This document shows, one piece after another, positions 9,544 to 19,090 of a stretch of 64,000 nt of DNA. Position 1 is the first letter of the stretch, and each line of letters starts with the position of its first letter. Under the pieces are notes generated by a model. The model worked only from the letters and a program-made list of their open reading frames with translations. It did not search any database and had not been told where the DNA came from. The stretch is from Leptospira sp. WS4.C2 (lineage in GTDB: Bacteria > Spirochaetota > Leptospiria > Leptospirales > Leptospiraceae): assembly GCF_040833985.1 (NCBI RefSeq), contig NZ_CP162139.1, positions 3,134,501 through 3,198,500 of the forward strand, written 5' to 3'. The position numbers and the translations under genes are program-made.

Positions 9544-10059
9544 ATGGCACAAGTCACACTCAAAGGAAATCCCGTTCCACTCGAAGGAAACCTTCCCAAA
9601 CCAGGGGACAAAGCACCCGACTTCCGAGTCGCAAAACAAGATTTAGGTGATCTTACATTAAAAGACCTAGCAGGTAAGGTAAAAATTCTAGTAGCGGTTC
9701 CTAGTTTGGATACAGCTGTTTGTGCTTTGGAAACTAAAAAGTTCAATGAAAGAGCAGCTAAAGAAAATGGAATCACAACTCTCATTATTTCTGGTGACTT
9801 ACCTTTTGCCATGAAACGTTTTTGTTCCACTGAAGGGATCGATTCCGAAAATTTGATTACGGGATCGCAGTTCAAAGATTTTTCTTTTTCTAAAAATTAC
9901 GGAACTCATATTGCTGCAGGTCCGCTCGCAGGACTTTCTGCACGAGCTGTCTTTGTTGTGGATAAAGACGATATCATTCGGTATACGGAACTCGTTCCAG
10001 AAATCGGAAGTGAACCCAATTACGATACAGTTCTTGCGGAAGCTAAGAAACTGGTTTAG
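9544..10059 (+). CDS. tpx: Thiol peroxidase (atypical 2-Cys peroxiredoxin)
   Basis: A 171-residue protein, the standard Tpx length. The peroxidatic cysteine is Cys60 in [18 protein letters not shown] and the resolving cysteine is Cys94 in MKRFCSTEG, matching the Cys61/Cys95 spacing of E. coli Tpx. It reduces H2O2 and alkyl hydroperoxides using thioredoxin, probably in the cytoplasm or periplasm; no clear signal peptide is present. A good ribosome site (AAAGGAG) lies seven bases upstream of the ATG. The 3' end overlaps the convergent ATPase gene by 17 bases. Confidence 0.95.
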   Translation: MAQVTLKGNPVPLEGNLPKPGDKAPDFRVAKQDLGDLTLKDLAGKVKILVAVPSLDTAVCALETKKFNERAAKENGITTLIISGDLPFAMKRFCSTEGIDSENLITGSQFKDFSFSKNYGTHIAAGPLAGLSARAVFVVDKDDIIRYTELVPEIGSEPNYDTVLAEAKKLV

Positions 10060-12352
10060 TCAATTCATGGATTTGGCAGGGGAGGTTTAGCCCCGCTGCC
10101 AATTCTTTGATTTTAGAAACAAGTTCCCCATCAAAACTAAAAAACACAACCTTCCAATCTTCTTCTGCACTAACTACACACTGGAGTGTATAGGCCAAAG
10201 CAGAATCTCGGCGGCCCTCATCCATATGACGAAACGGTTCATCTAACAAAAGATAGGGCAAATTAAATTGTTTTCCAATCCGAAAGGCATATTCCAAACG
10301 TAATACATAAGAAATTTGTTCTTTGGTTCCCGTGGAAAGGTTGGCAAAAGCCAAACTTTCTTTGGAGGAATCGGTTGTGATTTGAATTTCATCTGAGAAT
10401 CCATTCCACTGAATTTGTTTTGTGGGAAGAGGTCCTTTGAGAGCATCCATTCTTGTTTGTAAAGACTTGACTAGTGAGGACATTTTGTCCGTACTTTCGA
10501 CTTCCATCTCAGAAAACACTTCAGACAAAACTTCCAAGGCCTGGAAGTTTCTTTCCAAATCGTTTTTCCATTTTTCTTTTGTTTCTAAATCGCGTTTGGA
10601 CCCGTCCCAGTCTTTTTGAGCCGGAACCATTTGTGATTCTAAAACCGCCTTTCCTGTATCTAACTTTTTTTCTAACTCCACCAAGTTGCGTTCTAAATCG
10701 CGAATTTTATCGGATAGAACTTGGACCCCGTTCTCTAATTTTTGTTTGGTGGCCCTGTCTTCGGCAGAAAAAGTTTTAGAAACTCCTTTTTTCTCTAAGT
10801 CATTGAGTTTGTCTTTTAGTTTGAGTTTCAATTCTCCTAAATCAGTACTTCCCCATTTTTTTGATTCTGATTTTAAAGATTCCACTAAGGTATGTAATTT
10901 CTCTTGTTTCAATCGAATTTGTACAAACAATTCCGAAAGTTCGGAAAGAGAATGGACTCCCGCTTCTCGCCAAATAATAGTTAGTTCTTTTTCCTTTTCA
11001 GAAAGAATTTCATTTGTTTTTTTGTCTTCTGTGCGAAGCCCAGTGATTTCTTCTTCCAGAGTGACCATTGCCGTTACAATGTTTTCTGATTCAATTTTCT
11101 GTTTTGTGTATTCCCTGTCGAATCTTTGAAAGGTAAGAGATAATGATTCCATACTGAGGGAATCTGGTTTCCATTCGCCTAAGGTTTTGGTTTCCATCTC
11201 AGTTGCGATTCGGCGAATCATTTCATTCCACTTTGGTTCATCTCTTTCGACTTGGATCTCCTTGGCACGAAAAACAAAATAGAAAAAGAAACCAAAAAGA
11301 ATGGCAGGCAGAAGATACATCCATACACCAAATTCTGAAAATAGGGAAAGAATCAGAGAAAAAATTCCTAATGCGCCTGAACCTCCCGCCAAACTTCTGT
11401 ACAGTGGATTCCAAACTGTTTTTTGAACCACAGGAGATTCTTCTTGGAATCTGCGAATGGTTTGTTTCCAAGTTTCAAAATAATCAAAATACGATTCTAG
11501 TTTTTTTGATTTTTGGTCTGCCTGTGATTTTTGTCCTTTGAATGACTCCCATTTTGCATCCGAAGTTTGTATTCTTTCTTTGGAAAGGGAAAGTTTTTGT
11601 TCTAAGGATTTGATTTCGGCATCGAGTGTTTTTGCTTTTTTGTCCCAATCAGACTTTAGAATTTTTTCTTCTTGTTTTGATTGTGATTCAAGTGTTTCCC
11701 ATTGTAATAGTTGGGTATAAATGCGATCGGCTTCACTGTGTTCTTCGGTTTCTTTGTATTCGCCAAATGCGGTTTGTTGTTTGGATTTTTCTAGTATCGT
11801 AGATTCCAAAGTTTCTTTTAATTTTTGGCGTTCGGTTTCCCATACAGGTAGATCTGCAAATTGAGCAGAGATTTTATTTAATGCCAACTCAGAAGCATCG
11901 AACTTTTGTTTGGCGGCCGTGAATCCAGATAACGCTAAATTCCATTCTTTAGCAGATTTTCTCGTTCCCGATTTGGCCGAAAGTTGTTCCACCTGTTCTT
12001 TCAGTTGAGAAGGATTGTATCCACTATCGAATATCGTCTGTTCAATGGTGCTCACCAGTTCCTTTTCCGAACCTACATCCATATTCCCTTCGCGGATCAC
12101 AAGAGAATTCAAATATAGATTTTGAGAAATCGAAAGTTTGGGAATTCCTAAATCGGAATTTCGCTCAGCTTTGTATCTAGTATTCAGTACTGCGCCATAC
12201 TTTGTACTTCCCACTACTTTGACAAGAGCAGATACAAATGCATCTAGGATGGTTGTTTTTCCTGATTCATTGGGACCTGTGAAGACGGTTACTTTTTCAA
12301 TGGGAAATTCTTTTTTAGAAAAGAGTCCGAAGTTTTCTAATTTTAGTTTCAT
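10043..12352 (-). CDS. SbcC/YhaN-like ATPase with coiled coils and membrane hairpin
   Basis: About 769 residues from the ATG at 12352, which overlaps the stop of the SbcD-like gene as ATGA; an earlier ATG at 12409 lies inside that gene and is unlikely. Walker A is GPNESGKTT near the N-terminus; the ABC-type signature (NLSTGTKEQ) and Walker B ([12 protein letters not shown]) are near the C-terminus. Long coiled-coil arms fill the middle. Around residues 325-370 two hydrophobic segments interrupt the arms ([27 protein letters not shown]). This arrangement recalls Bacillus YhaN rather than classical SbcC, which uses a zinc hook. It probably acts with the adjacent phosphoesterase on DNA ends, at or near the membrane. 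That role is inferred from family and partner. Confidence 0.87.
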   Translation of the reverse strand: MKLKLENFGLFSKKEFPIEKVTVFTGPNESGKTTILDAFVSALVKVVGSTKYGAVLNTRYKAERNSDLGIPKLSISQNLYLNSLVIREGNMDVGSEKELVSTIEQTIFDSGYNPSQLKEQVEQLSAKSGTRKSAKEWNLALSGFTAAKQKFDASELALNKISAQFADLPVWETERQKLKETLESTILEKSKQQTAFGEYKETEEHSEADRIYTQLLQWETLESQSKQEEKILKSDWDKKAKTLDAEIKSLEQKLSLSKERIQTSDAKWESFKGQKSQADQKSKKLESYFDYFETWKQTIRRFQEESPVVQKTVWNPLYRSLAGGSGALGIFSLILSLFSEFGVWMYLLPAILFGFFFYFVFRAKEIQVERDEPKWNEMIRRIATEMETKTLGEWKPDSLSMESLSLTFQRFDREYTKQKIESENIVTAMVTLEEEITGLRTEDKKTNEILSEKEKELTIIWREAGVHSLSELSELFVQIRLKQEKLHTLVESLKSESKKWGSTDLGELKLKLKDKLNDLEKKGVSKTFSAEDRATKQKLENGVQVLSDKIRDLERNLVELEKKLDTGKAVLESQMVPAQKDWDGSKRDLETKEKWKNDLERNFQALEVLSEVFSEMEVESTDKMSSLVKSLQTRMDALKGPLPTKQIQWNGFSDEIQITTDSSKESLAFANLSTGTKEQISYVLRLEYAFRIGKQFNLPYLLLDEPFRHMDEGRRDSALAYTLQCVVSAEEDWKVVFFSFDGELVSKIKELAAGLNLPCQIHELTKPVS

Positions 12353-13440
12353 CGGTTTTTCTTTCCTTCTAAGATCAATCGAATGCCGGTGACTCGAGTC
12401 TGTCTCCAAAGAATGGGATCCAATTGGTCCTTTCTTTCATTCATTTTGTCCAGGAATTGTTTTACAAATTCATTTTCAGACAAATGTTGGATCACAGTGA
12501 TTTGTGATTCATCAGGATCAAACTCCAAGATACGAAACTTTGATTTCCATTCCCGAAGAACCGATTCTTGGAATTTTTGTTTTTCTGTCATCGAGTCCAC
12601 ATATCCGACAAAACGAAACACAATCCAATCCTTGGGACTTGTTCCTTCCAAATATGTTTCTATACTCTCTTCTGGTTTACCTTCTGTATCCAAAGAAACC
12701 AAGATCTCTCTGTATTCACCAGCCTCTTTCCAATACACAGGTTCGGTGCGAACCTTGGATCCATCGATATGGATAAAAATTCCGCCCCTGGGTCCCAATT
12801 CTCCTTTTCTCCAAACACGAGATGAACCCGCATAACCAACGCTACAGTTTCCAACAGTCCCCATGCGGGCACGGTGGAGATGTCCGATGGCAAGATAATC
12901 CAATCCTAAGTTTTGGATGAGGTGGGGATCAAGATACGAGCCACCTTCTTCTTCTTCCTCACTAAGTCCCGTAAAACTCATTCCTGGAACCGTTCCATGC
13001 GCGAGGCCTATCCGAAGTTTAGTTTTTTTGGGAGGTGGAGGTGATAATAACAATCCAGAATAATTCTCTTGGTGAGGGATGGATACAAATTCGATTCCTG
13101 AATCCTCAAATAAAAAATAAGGAGTTTCGTCGAGGACCTTTACTTTTGTTGTCCAATCATAATCCACATAACGGTTGCTATTTCCTTTTTTCTCCAGAAT
13201 TTCATGGTTCCCGGGAAGAAAATACACAAGACCAGAATAGGAAGAGACTAGTTTTAAAAATTCCGACCGAAGCCCTTCTAAATCAGGAAAGGTATTAAAA
13301 AGATCCCCACAAAATAGAATGCGATCGCACTTAGTTTGTTCGGCGGTATTTAAAATTTCACCGAGAACGGCTAAGGAATAGTTTTTTTCGTCTTTGGAAC
13401 TTTGGGAAAGGTGGAGGTCAGAAACTTGTAATAACTTCAT
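12349..13440 (-). CDS. SbcD/YhaO-like metallophosphoesterase (DNA exonuclease)
   Basis: A 363-residue calcineurin-like phosphoesterase. The metal-binding motifs are in order: VSDLHLS, CGDLFN, LPGNHEI, GLAHGTVPG and IGHLHRA. In SbcD/Mre11 proteins these residues hold two Mn ions that cleave DNA ends. The C-terminal ~120 residues would contact the ATPase partner. The next gene starts within its stop codon (ATGA), so the two are translationally coupled. No clear Shine-Dalgarno precedes the ATG; instead a GC-rich hairpin (13452-13474) lies 11 bases upstream. Confidence 0.9.
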   Translation of the reverse strand: MKLLQVSDLHLSQSSKDEKNYSLAVLGEILNTAEQTKCDRILFCGDLFNTFPDLEGLRSEFLKLVSSYSGLVYFLPGNHEILEKKGNSNRYVDYDWTTKVKVLDETPYFLFEDSGIEFVSIPHQENYSGLLLSPPPPKKTKLRIGLAHGTVPGMSFTGLSEEEEEGGSYLDPHLIQNLGLDYLAIGHLHRARMGTVGNCSVGYAGSSRVWRKGELGPRGGIFIHIDGSKVRTEPVYWKEAGEYREILVSLDTEGKPEESIETYLEGTSPKDWIVFRFVGYVDSMTEKQKFQESVLREWKSKFRILEFDPDESQITVIQHLSENEFVKQFLDKMNERKDQLDPILWRQTRVTGIRLILEGKKNR

Positions 13441-13451
13441 ATTGTATGATT

Positions 13452-13474
13452 AGGGGAGATTTTACATCCCCCCT
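13452..13474 (-). other. Stem-loop in leader of the SbcD-like gene
   Basis: The arms AGGGGAGA and TCCCCCCT pair over eight positions (one G-U on the reverse strand) around a 7-base loop. It lies between the upstream racemase gene and the phosphoesterase start, both on the reverse strand. It has no U-run on its 3' side, so it may be a weak terminator, an mRNA-stability element or a translational control element. Confidence 0.35.
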
Positions 13475-13515
13475 GGGACAAAATAAAGAAATTACGAAAA
13501 AAAAGCAAGGAGCGG

Positions 13516-14709
13516 TTAAATCACCCTGTCTTTTTTGAACTCCGCAATTTTTTCTTTGGGATAACCCAAACCACCCAAAATCTCCTCTGTATGTTCCCCA
13601 TGTTCCGGCGGATCATTTCTGTAGGCAAACGGGGTTTCTGAAAAATGGAAAGGAGACCCAAATTGAAGGATGGGACCGTATTTGGGATGGTTCCGTTCGA
13701 ATACCATTCCCCGATCTTTCATATGTGGGTCTTGCGCTACTTCTTTCATATTCAAAATGGGAGAAAGACAAGCATCTGTATTATCAAAGATGGGCTGTAA
13801 ATCGGAGTAAGTTTTTGATTTGAAATAATCAGTTAACTTCTGTTTGATGAGAGGAATGTTTTCTTCGTTCATGGGATGGTCTTTGGTAAGGTTTTCCATT
13901 CCTGCTGCCCGTAAAAAAGTTTGAAAGAACATATCTTCCAAAGCCCCGAGTGCCACATACCTTCCTTCTTTCGTTTCATACACATTATAATTTGGTAATT
14001 TACCAGACAATATATCATTCCCCGCTTCAGGAGAAGTATCCGACGCAGATAAAATTCCACCGTATAACGAAAGAAATTGGAGAGAGGCATCTGTCATTGA
14101 GATATCAATGCGTTGTCCTTTGCCTGTTTTTTCTCGATAATAAAGGGCTGCAAGAATGGCAGAAAGCGCTGTGAGTGTTCCTCCTCCTACATCAGCCAAT
14201 TGAAAACCAGCAGGCCTGGGAGGATTTCCTGTTTGGTCAAGGACTCCTGAGATCGCAAGATAGTTCAAATCATGTCCTGCAAAATCTACGTACTTACCCG
14301 AGATACCATAGCCAGAAATTCCACAGTAAATCAAACGAGGAAATTTTTCTTTTAAAACATCATAGCCAATTCCCATCTTATCCATTCCATCAGGGCGAAA
14401 ACCTTCGAGTAAAATGTCAGCATCTTCCAAAAGTTTGAAGAGAATTTCTTTCGCAGATTCTCTTTTTAAATTCAGAGTGATCGCTTTTTTATTTCGATTG
14501 AGCATCATATACAATGCTGGATATCCGGTTTTTCCTTTGAACATCGCGCGCGATCCATCATAGGCTCTCGGGTTTTCAATTTTAATGACCTCGGCTCCCA
14601 TATCCGCTAAGTGTTGGGAACAGAGGGGGCCCGGTAAGAGTAAAGATAAGTCGACTACTTTCACACCAGCAAGTGGTCCCTTAGAAGTTTGATTTTGATT
14701 TTGGCTCAT
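13516..14709 (-). CDS. CaiB/BaiF-family enzyme, likely alpha-methylacyl-CoA racemase
   Basis: A 397-residue type III CoA-transferase-fold protein. GHDLNYLAISGVL, followed by GFQLADVGGG, is the pattern around the active site of alpha-methylacyl-CoA racemases, where His and Asp exchange the alpha proton. The N-terminal segment (KVVDLSLLLPGPLCSQHLADMGAEVIKIE, seen here in parts) is typical of the whole family. It would interconvert R and S 2-methyl-acyl-CoA esters for beta-oxidation of branched lipids, which fits organisms that live on fatty acids. A true CoA-transferase is the alternative. It stands alone, divergent from the large lipoprotein gene at 14788. Confidence 0.88.
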   Translation of the reverse strand: MSQNQNQTSKGPLAGVKVVDLSLLLPGPLCSQHLADMGAEVIKIENPRAYDGSRAMFKGKTGYPALYMMLNRNKKAITLNLKRESAKEILFKLLEDADILLEGFRPDGMDKMGIGYDVLKEKFPRLIYCGISGYGISGKYVDFAGHDLNYLAISGVLDQTGNPPRPAGFQLADVGGGTLTALSAILAALYYREKTGKGQRIDISMTDASLQFLSLYGGILSASDTSPEAGNDILSGKLPNYNVYETKEGRYVALGALEDMFFQTFLRAAGMENLTKDHPMNEENIPLIKQKLTDYFKSKTYSDLQPIFDNTDACLSPILNMKEVAQDPHMKDRGMVFERNHPKYGPILQFGSPFHFSETPFAYRNDPPEHGEHTEEILGGLGYPKEKIAEFKKDRVI

Positions 14710-14787
14710 TTTAGTTTATTGCATGTCCTGGAAATTTTTTTCTGATTTAGGTTATTTTTCTCGTAATATATAAAGGGAGAGTCCTAA

Positions 14788-17700
14788 TTGGAAGCCAAAC
14801 GAGGACAAAAGGGAATCATGTTCAGGGTCTGTTTTTCCATCGTTTTTCTCGTTTTCTCCACTCTCTCGATTTCCTGCCAATCCATAACACCCATTAATCT
14901 ACAGATGTTATTCGGTTCCTTCTTTGCATCCACAACCGGGCAAGGTACCGTGATTTACGAAGCTCCAAATTTTTTATTTACGAGTGAAAATGGAAGACAA
15001 GCAGAATTCACAGTTCGTTTGAACATAGAGCCGAACAGTTCAGTAAGAATTGGTCCGATCACTGTCTCTGATTCCACAGAAGGAGTTCTTTTATCAGCCA
15101 CTTTTATCGAATTCACTGAGGATAATTGGGACACACCACAATACATTCGTTTGGTGGGTGTGGATGATCTGCTGCCTGATGGAAATCAGAACTATCGAGT
15201 GCAACTGGGAACTATGGTTTCTTCTGATATCCGATTTTCTACACAAGGACTTCCTGTGTTGCTTGTAGTGAATACTGACAATGAATCTTCTGGTGTGGCT
15301 GCAAGCCCTACTCTTGGCCTCATCACTTCCGAGACCGGAGAAACAGGAACCATTGCTTATGTTTTACAAACAAGACCAATGCAAGATGTCTACATTAGAA
15401 ACTTTGTTTCGAATGATACAACCGAAGCTACTGTTGCAGCAGTAGAACTTATCTTTACACCTAACAATTGGGATGTGCCACAAACGGTCACAGTCACCGG
15501 TATTAATGACTTTAGTGTGGATGACAGTACATTTCAAATTTCTGCCGATGCCACTGTATCCAATGATCCCGCTTACTTAGGAAAACCAGTTCCAATCATT
15601 ACGGGAACCAATGTTGATGATGATGTCGCAGGGTTTACAGTGGTCAATCTATCAGGACTCACTACTACGGAAGCAGGTGGAGCAGTCAGTTTTGCTGTGG
15701 TAATGAATACCCTCCCTACAAATTCCGTAACCATTCCTTCCATTGTGGCTACACCAAGTATCGAAGGAACAGTAAGTCCAACCTCCCTTACCTTTGCTCC
15801 TGGAGAATGGTTCACTCCCAAAATTGTCACAGTGACGGGTGTAGATGATTTTATCGTGGATGGTTCAAAAACTGTTTCGGTTGTTACAGGTGCTGCCACT
15901 TCCGCAGATACCGATTACAATGGTTTGGCGGGACCGGTTTTTCCTTCCGTTACCAATACAGATGATGATGTTCCGGGATTTGTTCTCACAACACCAGGAA
16001 GTTTGACCATTTCAGAAAATGGCGGAGCCCTTTCCTTTGCTATTCATCTTTTGTCCCAACCCCCTCCTGGATTTACAGTGACACTCACAGGAATTTCAGA
16101 AAACCATTCTATCACCAATGCCAGTACCTCAAATCTAACTTTTACCAATGCCAATTGGAACGTAGACCAGTTTGTCAATATCACAACTAACAACAATTCC
16201 ATTGATGAAGACACAAGGACCGTTACCTTACAATTTGGAACTGTCGATACAGGTGGTTCTGCAGATCCTATATACAACTCGGTAACACCACCCGCACAAG
16301 TAACCATCCTTGTGACAGATGATGACACAGCGGGATTTACAGTCACTCCTGTAGGGGGACTTGTGGTTCATGAAAACGGAACCCCATCTACAGAAACATT
16401 TACTGTGGTTTTGAATTCGGAGCCAACAAACGCGGTGAGTGTCCCGAGTATCACATCCAGTAATACTTCAGAAATAACAGTTTCCCCTGCGTCTTTAAAC
16501 TTTACCACAGGGAACTGGAACACACCCCAAACTGTTACCATCACATCCGTGTTAGATGGATCAGACGATGGGGACCAAAATGTAAATATATCTTTTGGAA
16601 ATTCATCTTCTACAGATCCCAAATACAATTCCATCTCCATTCCGGCAGTTACTGCCATCAATACTGATAGTAACGAACCTCTAGTTCGCATCCAAAACCT
16701 ATCTGCATCTTCGATGTTGGAAAATGGAAGTTCGACCATTACTTTCGAAATCAGGTTATCTTTAAAACCGAATGCCAATGTAACTATAGGACCGATCACT
16801 TCTTCCGATGGAACAGAGGCTGTCCTCCTCAATAGTTCTGCTGGAGTTGCAGCCTCACGCACCCTTACCTTTACACCAACAAACGGTCAGGTCGCAAACT
16901 ATACTGGCAACACAAGCGATAGTGGTTGGGATGTGCCTCAAGTGGTTACCATACGCTCTGTCTCCGATTCCTTTGATGACGGAAACCTTCCTGTCACCAT
17001 TCATATCCCACAAGCAAGCGGTTCTTATTTCACAGGGCTCTACCCGACAGGTGCTGTTCCTGGATATACGGAAGCTAACGGAAATTTGGTGATCACTATC
17101 ACAGACAACGATACAGTTGGTTTTACCATTTCCTCCACAACCTTGAATTTGACAGAAGGAGGAAGTGATGGAACTTTTACTGTTCGGTTGAATGCTGCTC
17201 CCTGTGACAGTCCCGGCAATTTAGCCGCTTGTGCTTCCGGCTCAGTGACCATTCCGATTACGGGAGAAACTTTCAACTTACCCGACTCCACTCAATACAC
17301 CTTTTCACCGGCGAGTCTTACCTTCACTCATACCAACTATTCTACGACACAAACGGTGACGGTCATGGTCACCAACGATTCGATTAACGAAATAGCGACA
17401 AGAACCCATACACTTACGTTAGGTGTGATTTCTGGATCAGGAACTGATTATGAAGGTATGAATCCTTCAGACACCACTATCAATATCGCTGATGATGACA
17501 ATCCATCCCCAAGTATCTTATTTACCTTAGATGCGGGACAACCTTACTTTACAACAGAAGCCGGTCAATCTGCAATGTATAGCCTAAGACTCGGAAGTCG
17601 CCCTCTTCCTGGAAACCAAGTTACGGTGACAGTGGCCACTTCCGATACCACAGAAGGGATGATCAATGATAGCGGAACACCAGTTAGTTCTAAGCAATAT

Positions 17701-19047
17701 ATTTTTGATGAAACTAATTGGAGCACTTCGGTTCCCGTGGAAATCCAAGGGGTTTCCGATGTTTTAACTGACGGGAACATAAGTTATACGGTGACAGTGA
17801 ATGGAACAGAAACAGGCTCCACTCCTTCCTGGTATGTTAGTTTTGTGGGAAGTACGGGAGATACAGCCACCCTTCTTAATTATAGTATTTCTGAGAACCC
17901 AGTCACAGTTGTCACTCCTACCAATCTAACTCGTGCTGAAAATTCTTCTGCCTTTCCCATCTATATTTTACTTAGCCAAGCTCCCACAGATGATGTTACA
18001 ATTCCTGTCTCTGTAACCACGACTTTCCCTTGTGAACTCGTTGTAAGCCCCGCTGTCCCACAATTTTCTCTCTCTGCAAGTACAGTGATTATCACTAGTG
18101 CCAATTGGAATACAATTGGAGCACATAACACAATTACTGTGACCCCAAATGACGACGCAGTCGATGATGGGAATGTATCTTGTCCTATTGTTGTGGGAAT
18201 CCTTTCTTCCTCTGATGGATTTTATAATGGTGTGAATCCTTACCCTGCTTCCAACTATCCAATGCTCACTTTAAATGATAATGATAGTGCAGGGGTCACC
18301 ACTTCAGGATTTACTCCAGCCACAGTGATTACATCGCAATCGGGAGCCTCTTCAGAATTTTATGTTCATTTGGACTCACAACCCACAACAAATATCACGG
18401 TGAACTTCAGTACCTCACCTGGCGGCCTCGTGAGTTTTCCCACAGCACCACTCACATTCACACCGAGTAATTTTGGATCAGGACAACTGGTAACCGTTAC
18501 CGGCCTCGACACTGCAAGTCTAGGGGATGTGAGTTATACTATATCTTCTGTTGTAACATCCGGGGAAACGGGCACAGGCTTCACACCATCCGCCATTTAC
18601 AGTGCACTCACTCCTCTATCTATTTCAGGAAACCATATCAACTACATTTATGATATCGTTCCTTGCGCCGACCCCAATCCAATGAATGTTTGCGGAACAT
18701 CTCCCAATAGTTCCGGTGGCCTCGTCACTTCACCTAACCTAATCACTACGGAGATTGGTGGTCAGTCTAGGTTCCAAGTTCGATTGCGCGCACGACCAGT
18801 TTCTAATGTCACCATTCCTGTTACTAGTTCTAATGTTGCTGAAGGAACCTCGTCAGTTTCTAGTTTGGTGTTCACTTCCAGCGATTGGAATACCTTCCAA
18901 AACGTTGTCCTTACCGGTGTCGATGATTTCCTTGTTGATGGGAATATGGCTTATTCGATTTTATTTGGTTCCCTTAGTGGGGGAGGAAGTGGAATTCATG
19001 GAGAAACATTCCCTTCTGTATCCGTCACAAACCAAGACAATGATTGA
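14788..19047 (+). CDS. Giant Calx-beta-like repeat lipoprotein
   Basis: A 1419-residue protein. A hydrophobic signal ends in SISCQS, a lipobox, so it is probably surface- or outer-membrane-anchored. The body consists of about eleven repeats of roughly 100-130 residues. The typical repeat runs: TE-GG opening, F-V-L-S-P, V-IP--SS--TEG, SLTFT--NW--PQ-VTVTGV-D---DG, and a final NTDDD or DNDTAGF acidic linker. These features match Calx-beta-type immunoglobulin folds whose acidic loops bind Ca2+. The likely start is TTG at 14788 with GGGAGA seven bases upstream; ATG at 14818 is an alternative with a closer AGGG. The repeats are divergent in DNA. An adhesin or matrix role is inferred only. It is flanked by convergent and divergent genes, hence monocistronic. 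Confidence 0.85.
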   Translation: MEAKRGQKGIMFRVCFSIVFLVFSTLSISCQSITPINLQMLFGSFFASTTGQGTVIYEAPNFLFTSENGRQAEFTVRLNIEPNSSVRIGPITVSDSTEGVLLSATFIEFTEDNWDTPQYIRLVGVDDLLPDGNQNYRVQLGTMVSSDIRFSTQGLPVLLVVNTDNESSGVAASPTLGLITSETGETGTIAYVLQTRPMQDVYIRNFVSNDTTEATVAAVELIFTPNNWDVPQTVTVTGINDFSVDDSTFQISADATVSNDPAYLGKPVPIITGTNVDDDVAGFTVVNLSGLTTTEAGGAVSFAVVMNTLPTNSVTIPSIVATPSIEGTVSPTSLTFAPGEWFTPKIVTVTGVDDFIVDGSKTVSVVTGAATSADTDYNGLAGPVFPSVTNTDDDVPGFVLTTPGSLTISENGGALSFAIHLLSQPPPGFTVTLTGISENHSITNASTSNLTFTNANWNVDQFVNITTNNNSIDEDTRTVTLQFGTVDTGGSADPIYNSVTPPAQVTILVTDDDTAGFTVTPVGGLVVHENGTPSTETFTVVLNSEPTNAVSVPSITSSNTSEITVSPASLNFTTGNWNTPQTVTITSVLDGSDDGDQNVNISFGNSSSTDPKYNSISIPAVTAINTDSNEPLVRIQNLSASSMLENGSSTITFEIRLSLKPNANVTIGPITSSDGTEAVLLNSSAGVAASRTLTFTPTNGQVANYTGNTSDSGWDVPQVVTIRSVSDSFDDGNLPVTIHIPQASGSYFTGLYPTGAVPGYTEANGNLVITITDNDTVGFTISSTTLNLTEGGSDGTFTVRLNAAPCDSPGNLAACASGSVTIPITGETFNLPDSTQYTFSPASLTFTHTNYSTTQTVTVMVTNDSINEIATRTHTLTLGVISGSGTDYEGMNPSDTTINIADDDNPSPSILFTLDAGQPYFTTEAGQSAMYSLRLGSRPLPGNQVTVTVATSDTTEGMINDSGTPVSSKQYIFDETNWSTSVPVEIQGVSDVLTDGNISYTVTVNGTETGSTPSWYVSFVGSTGDTATLLNYSISENPVTVVTPTNLTRAENSSAFPIYILLSQAPTDDVTIPVSVTTTFPCELVVSPAVPQFSLSASTVIITSANWNTIGAHNTITVTPNDDAVDDGNVSCPIVVGILSSSDGFYNGVNPYPASNYPMLTLNDNDSAGVTTSGFTPATVITSQSGASSEFYVHLDSQPTTNITVNFSTSPGGLVSFPTAPLTFTPSNFGSGQLVTVTGLDTASLGDVSYTISSVVTSGETGTGFTPSAIYSALTPLSISGNHINYIYDIVPCADPNPMNVCGTSPNSSGGLVTSPNLITTEIGGQSRFQVRLRARPVSNVTIPVTSSNVAEGTSSVSSLVFTSSDWNTFQNVVLTGVDDFLVDGNMAYSILFGSLSGGGSGIHGETFPSVSVTNQDND

Positions 19048-19090
19048 ATGGATTCTATAGCTAGTTGATAAAAATCCAAAGAATAACCAG

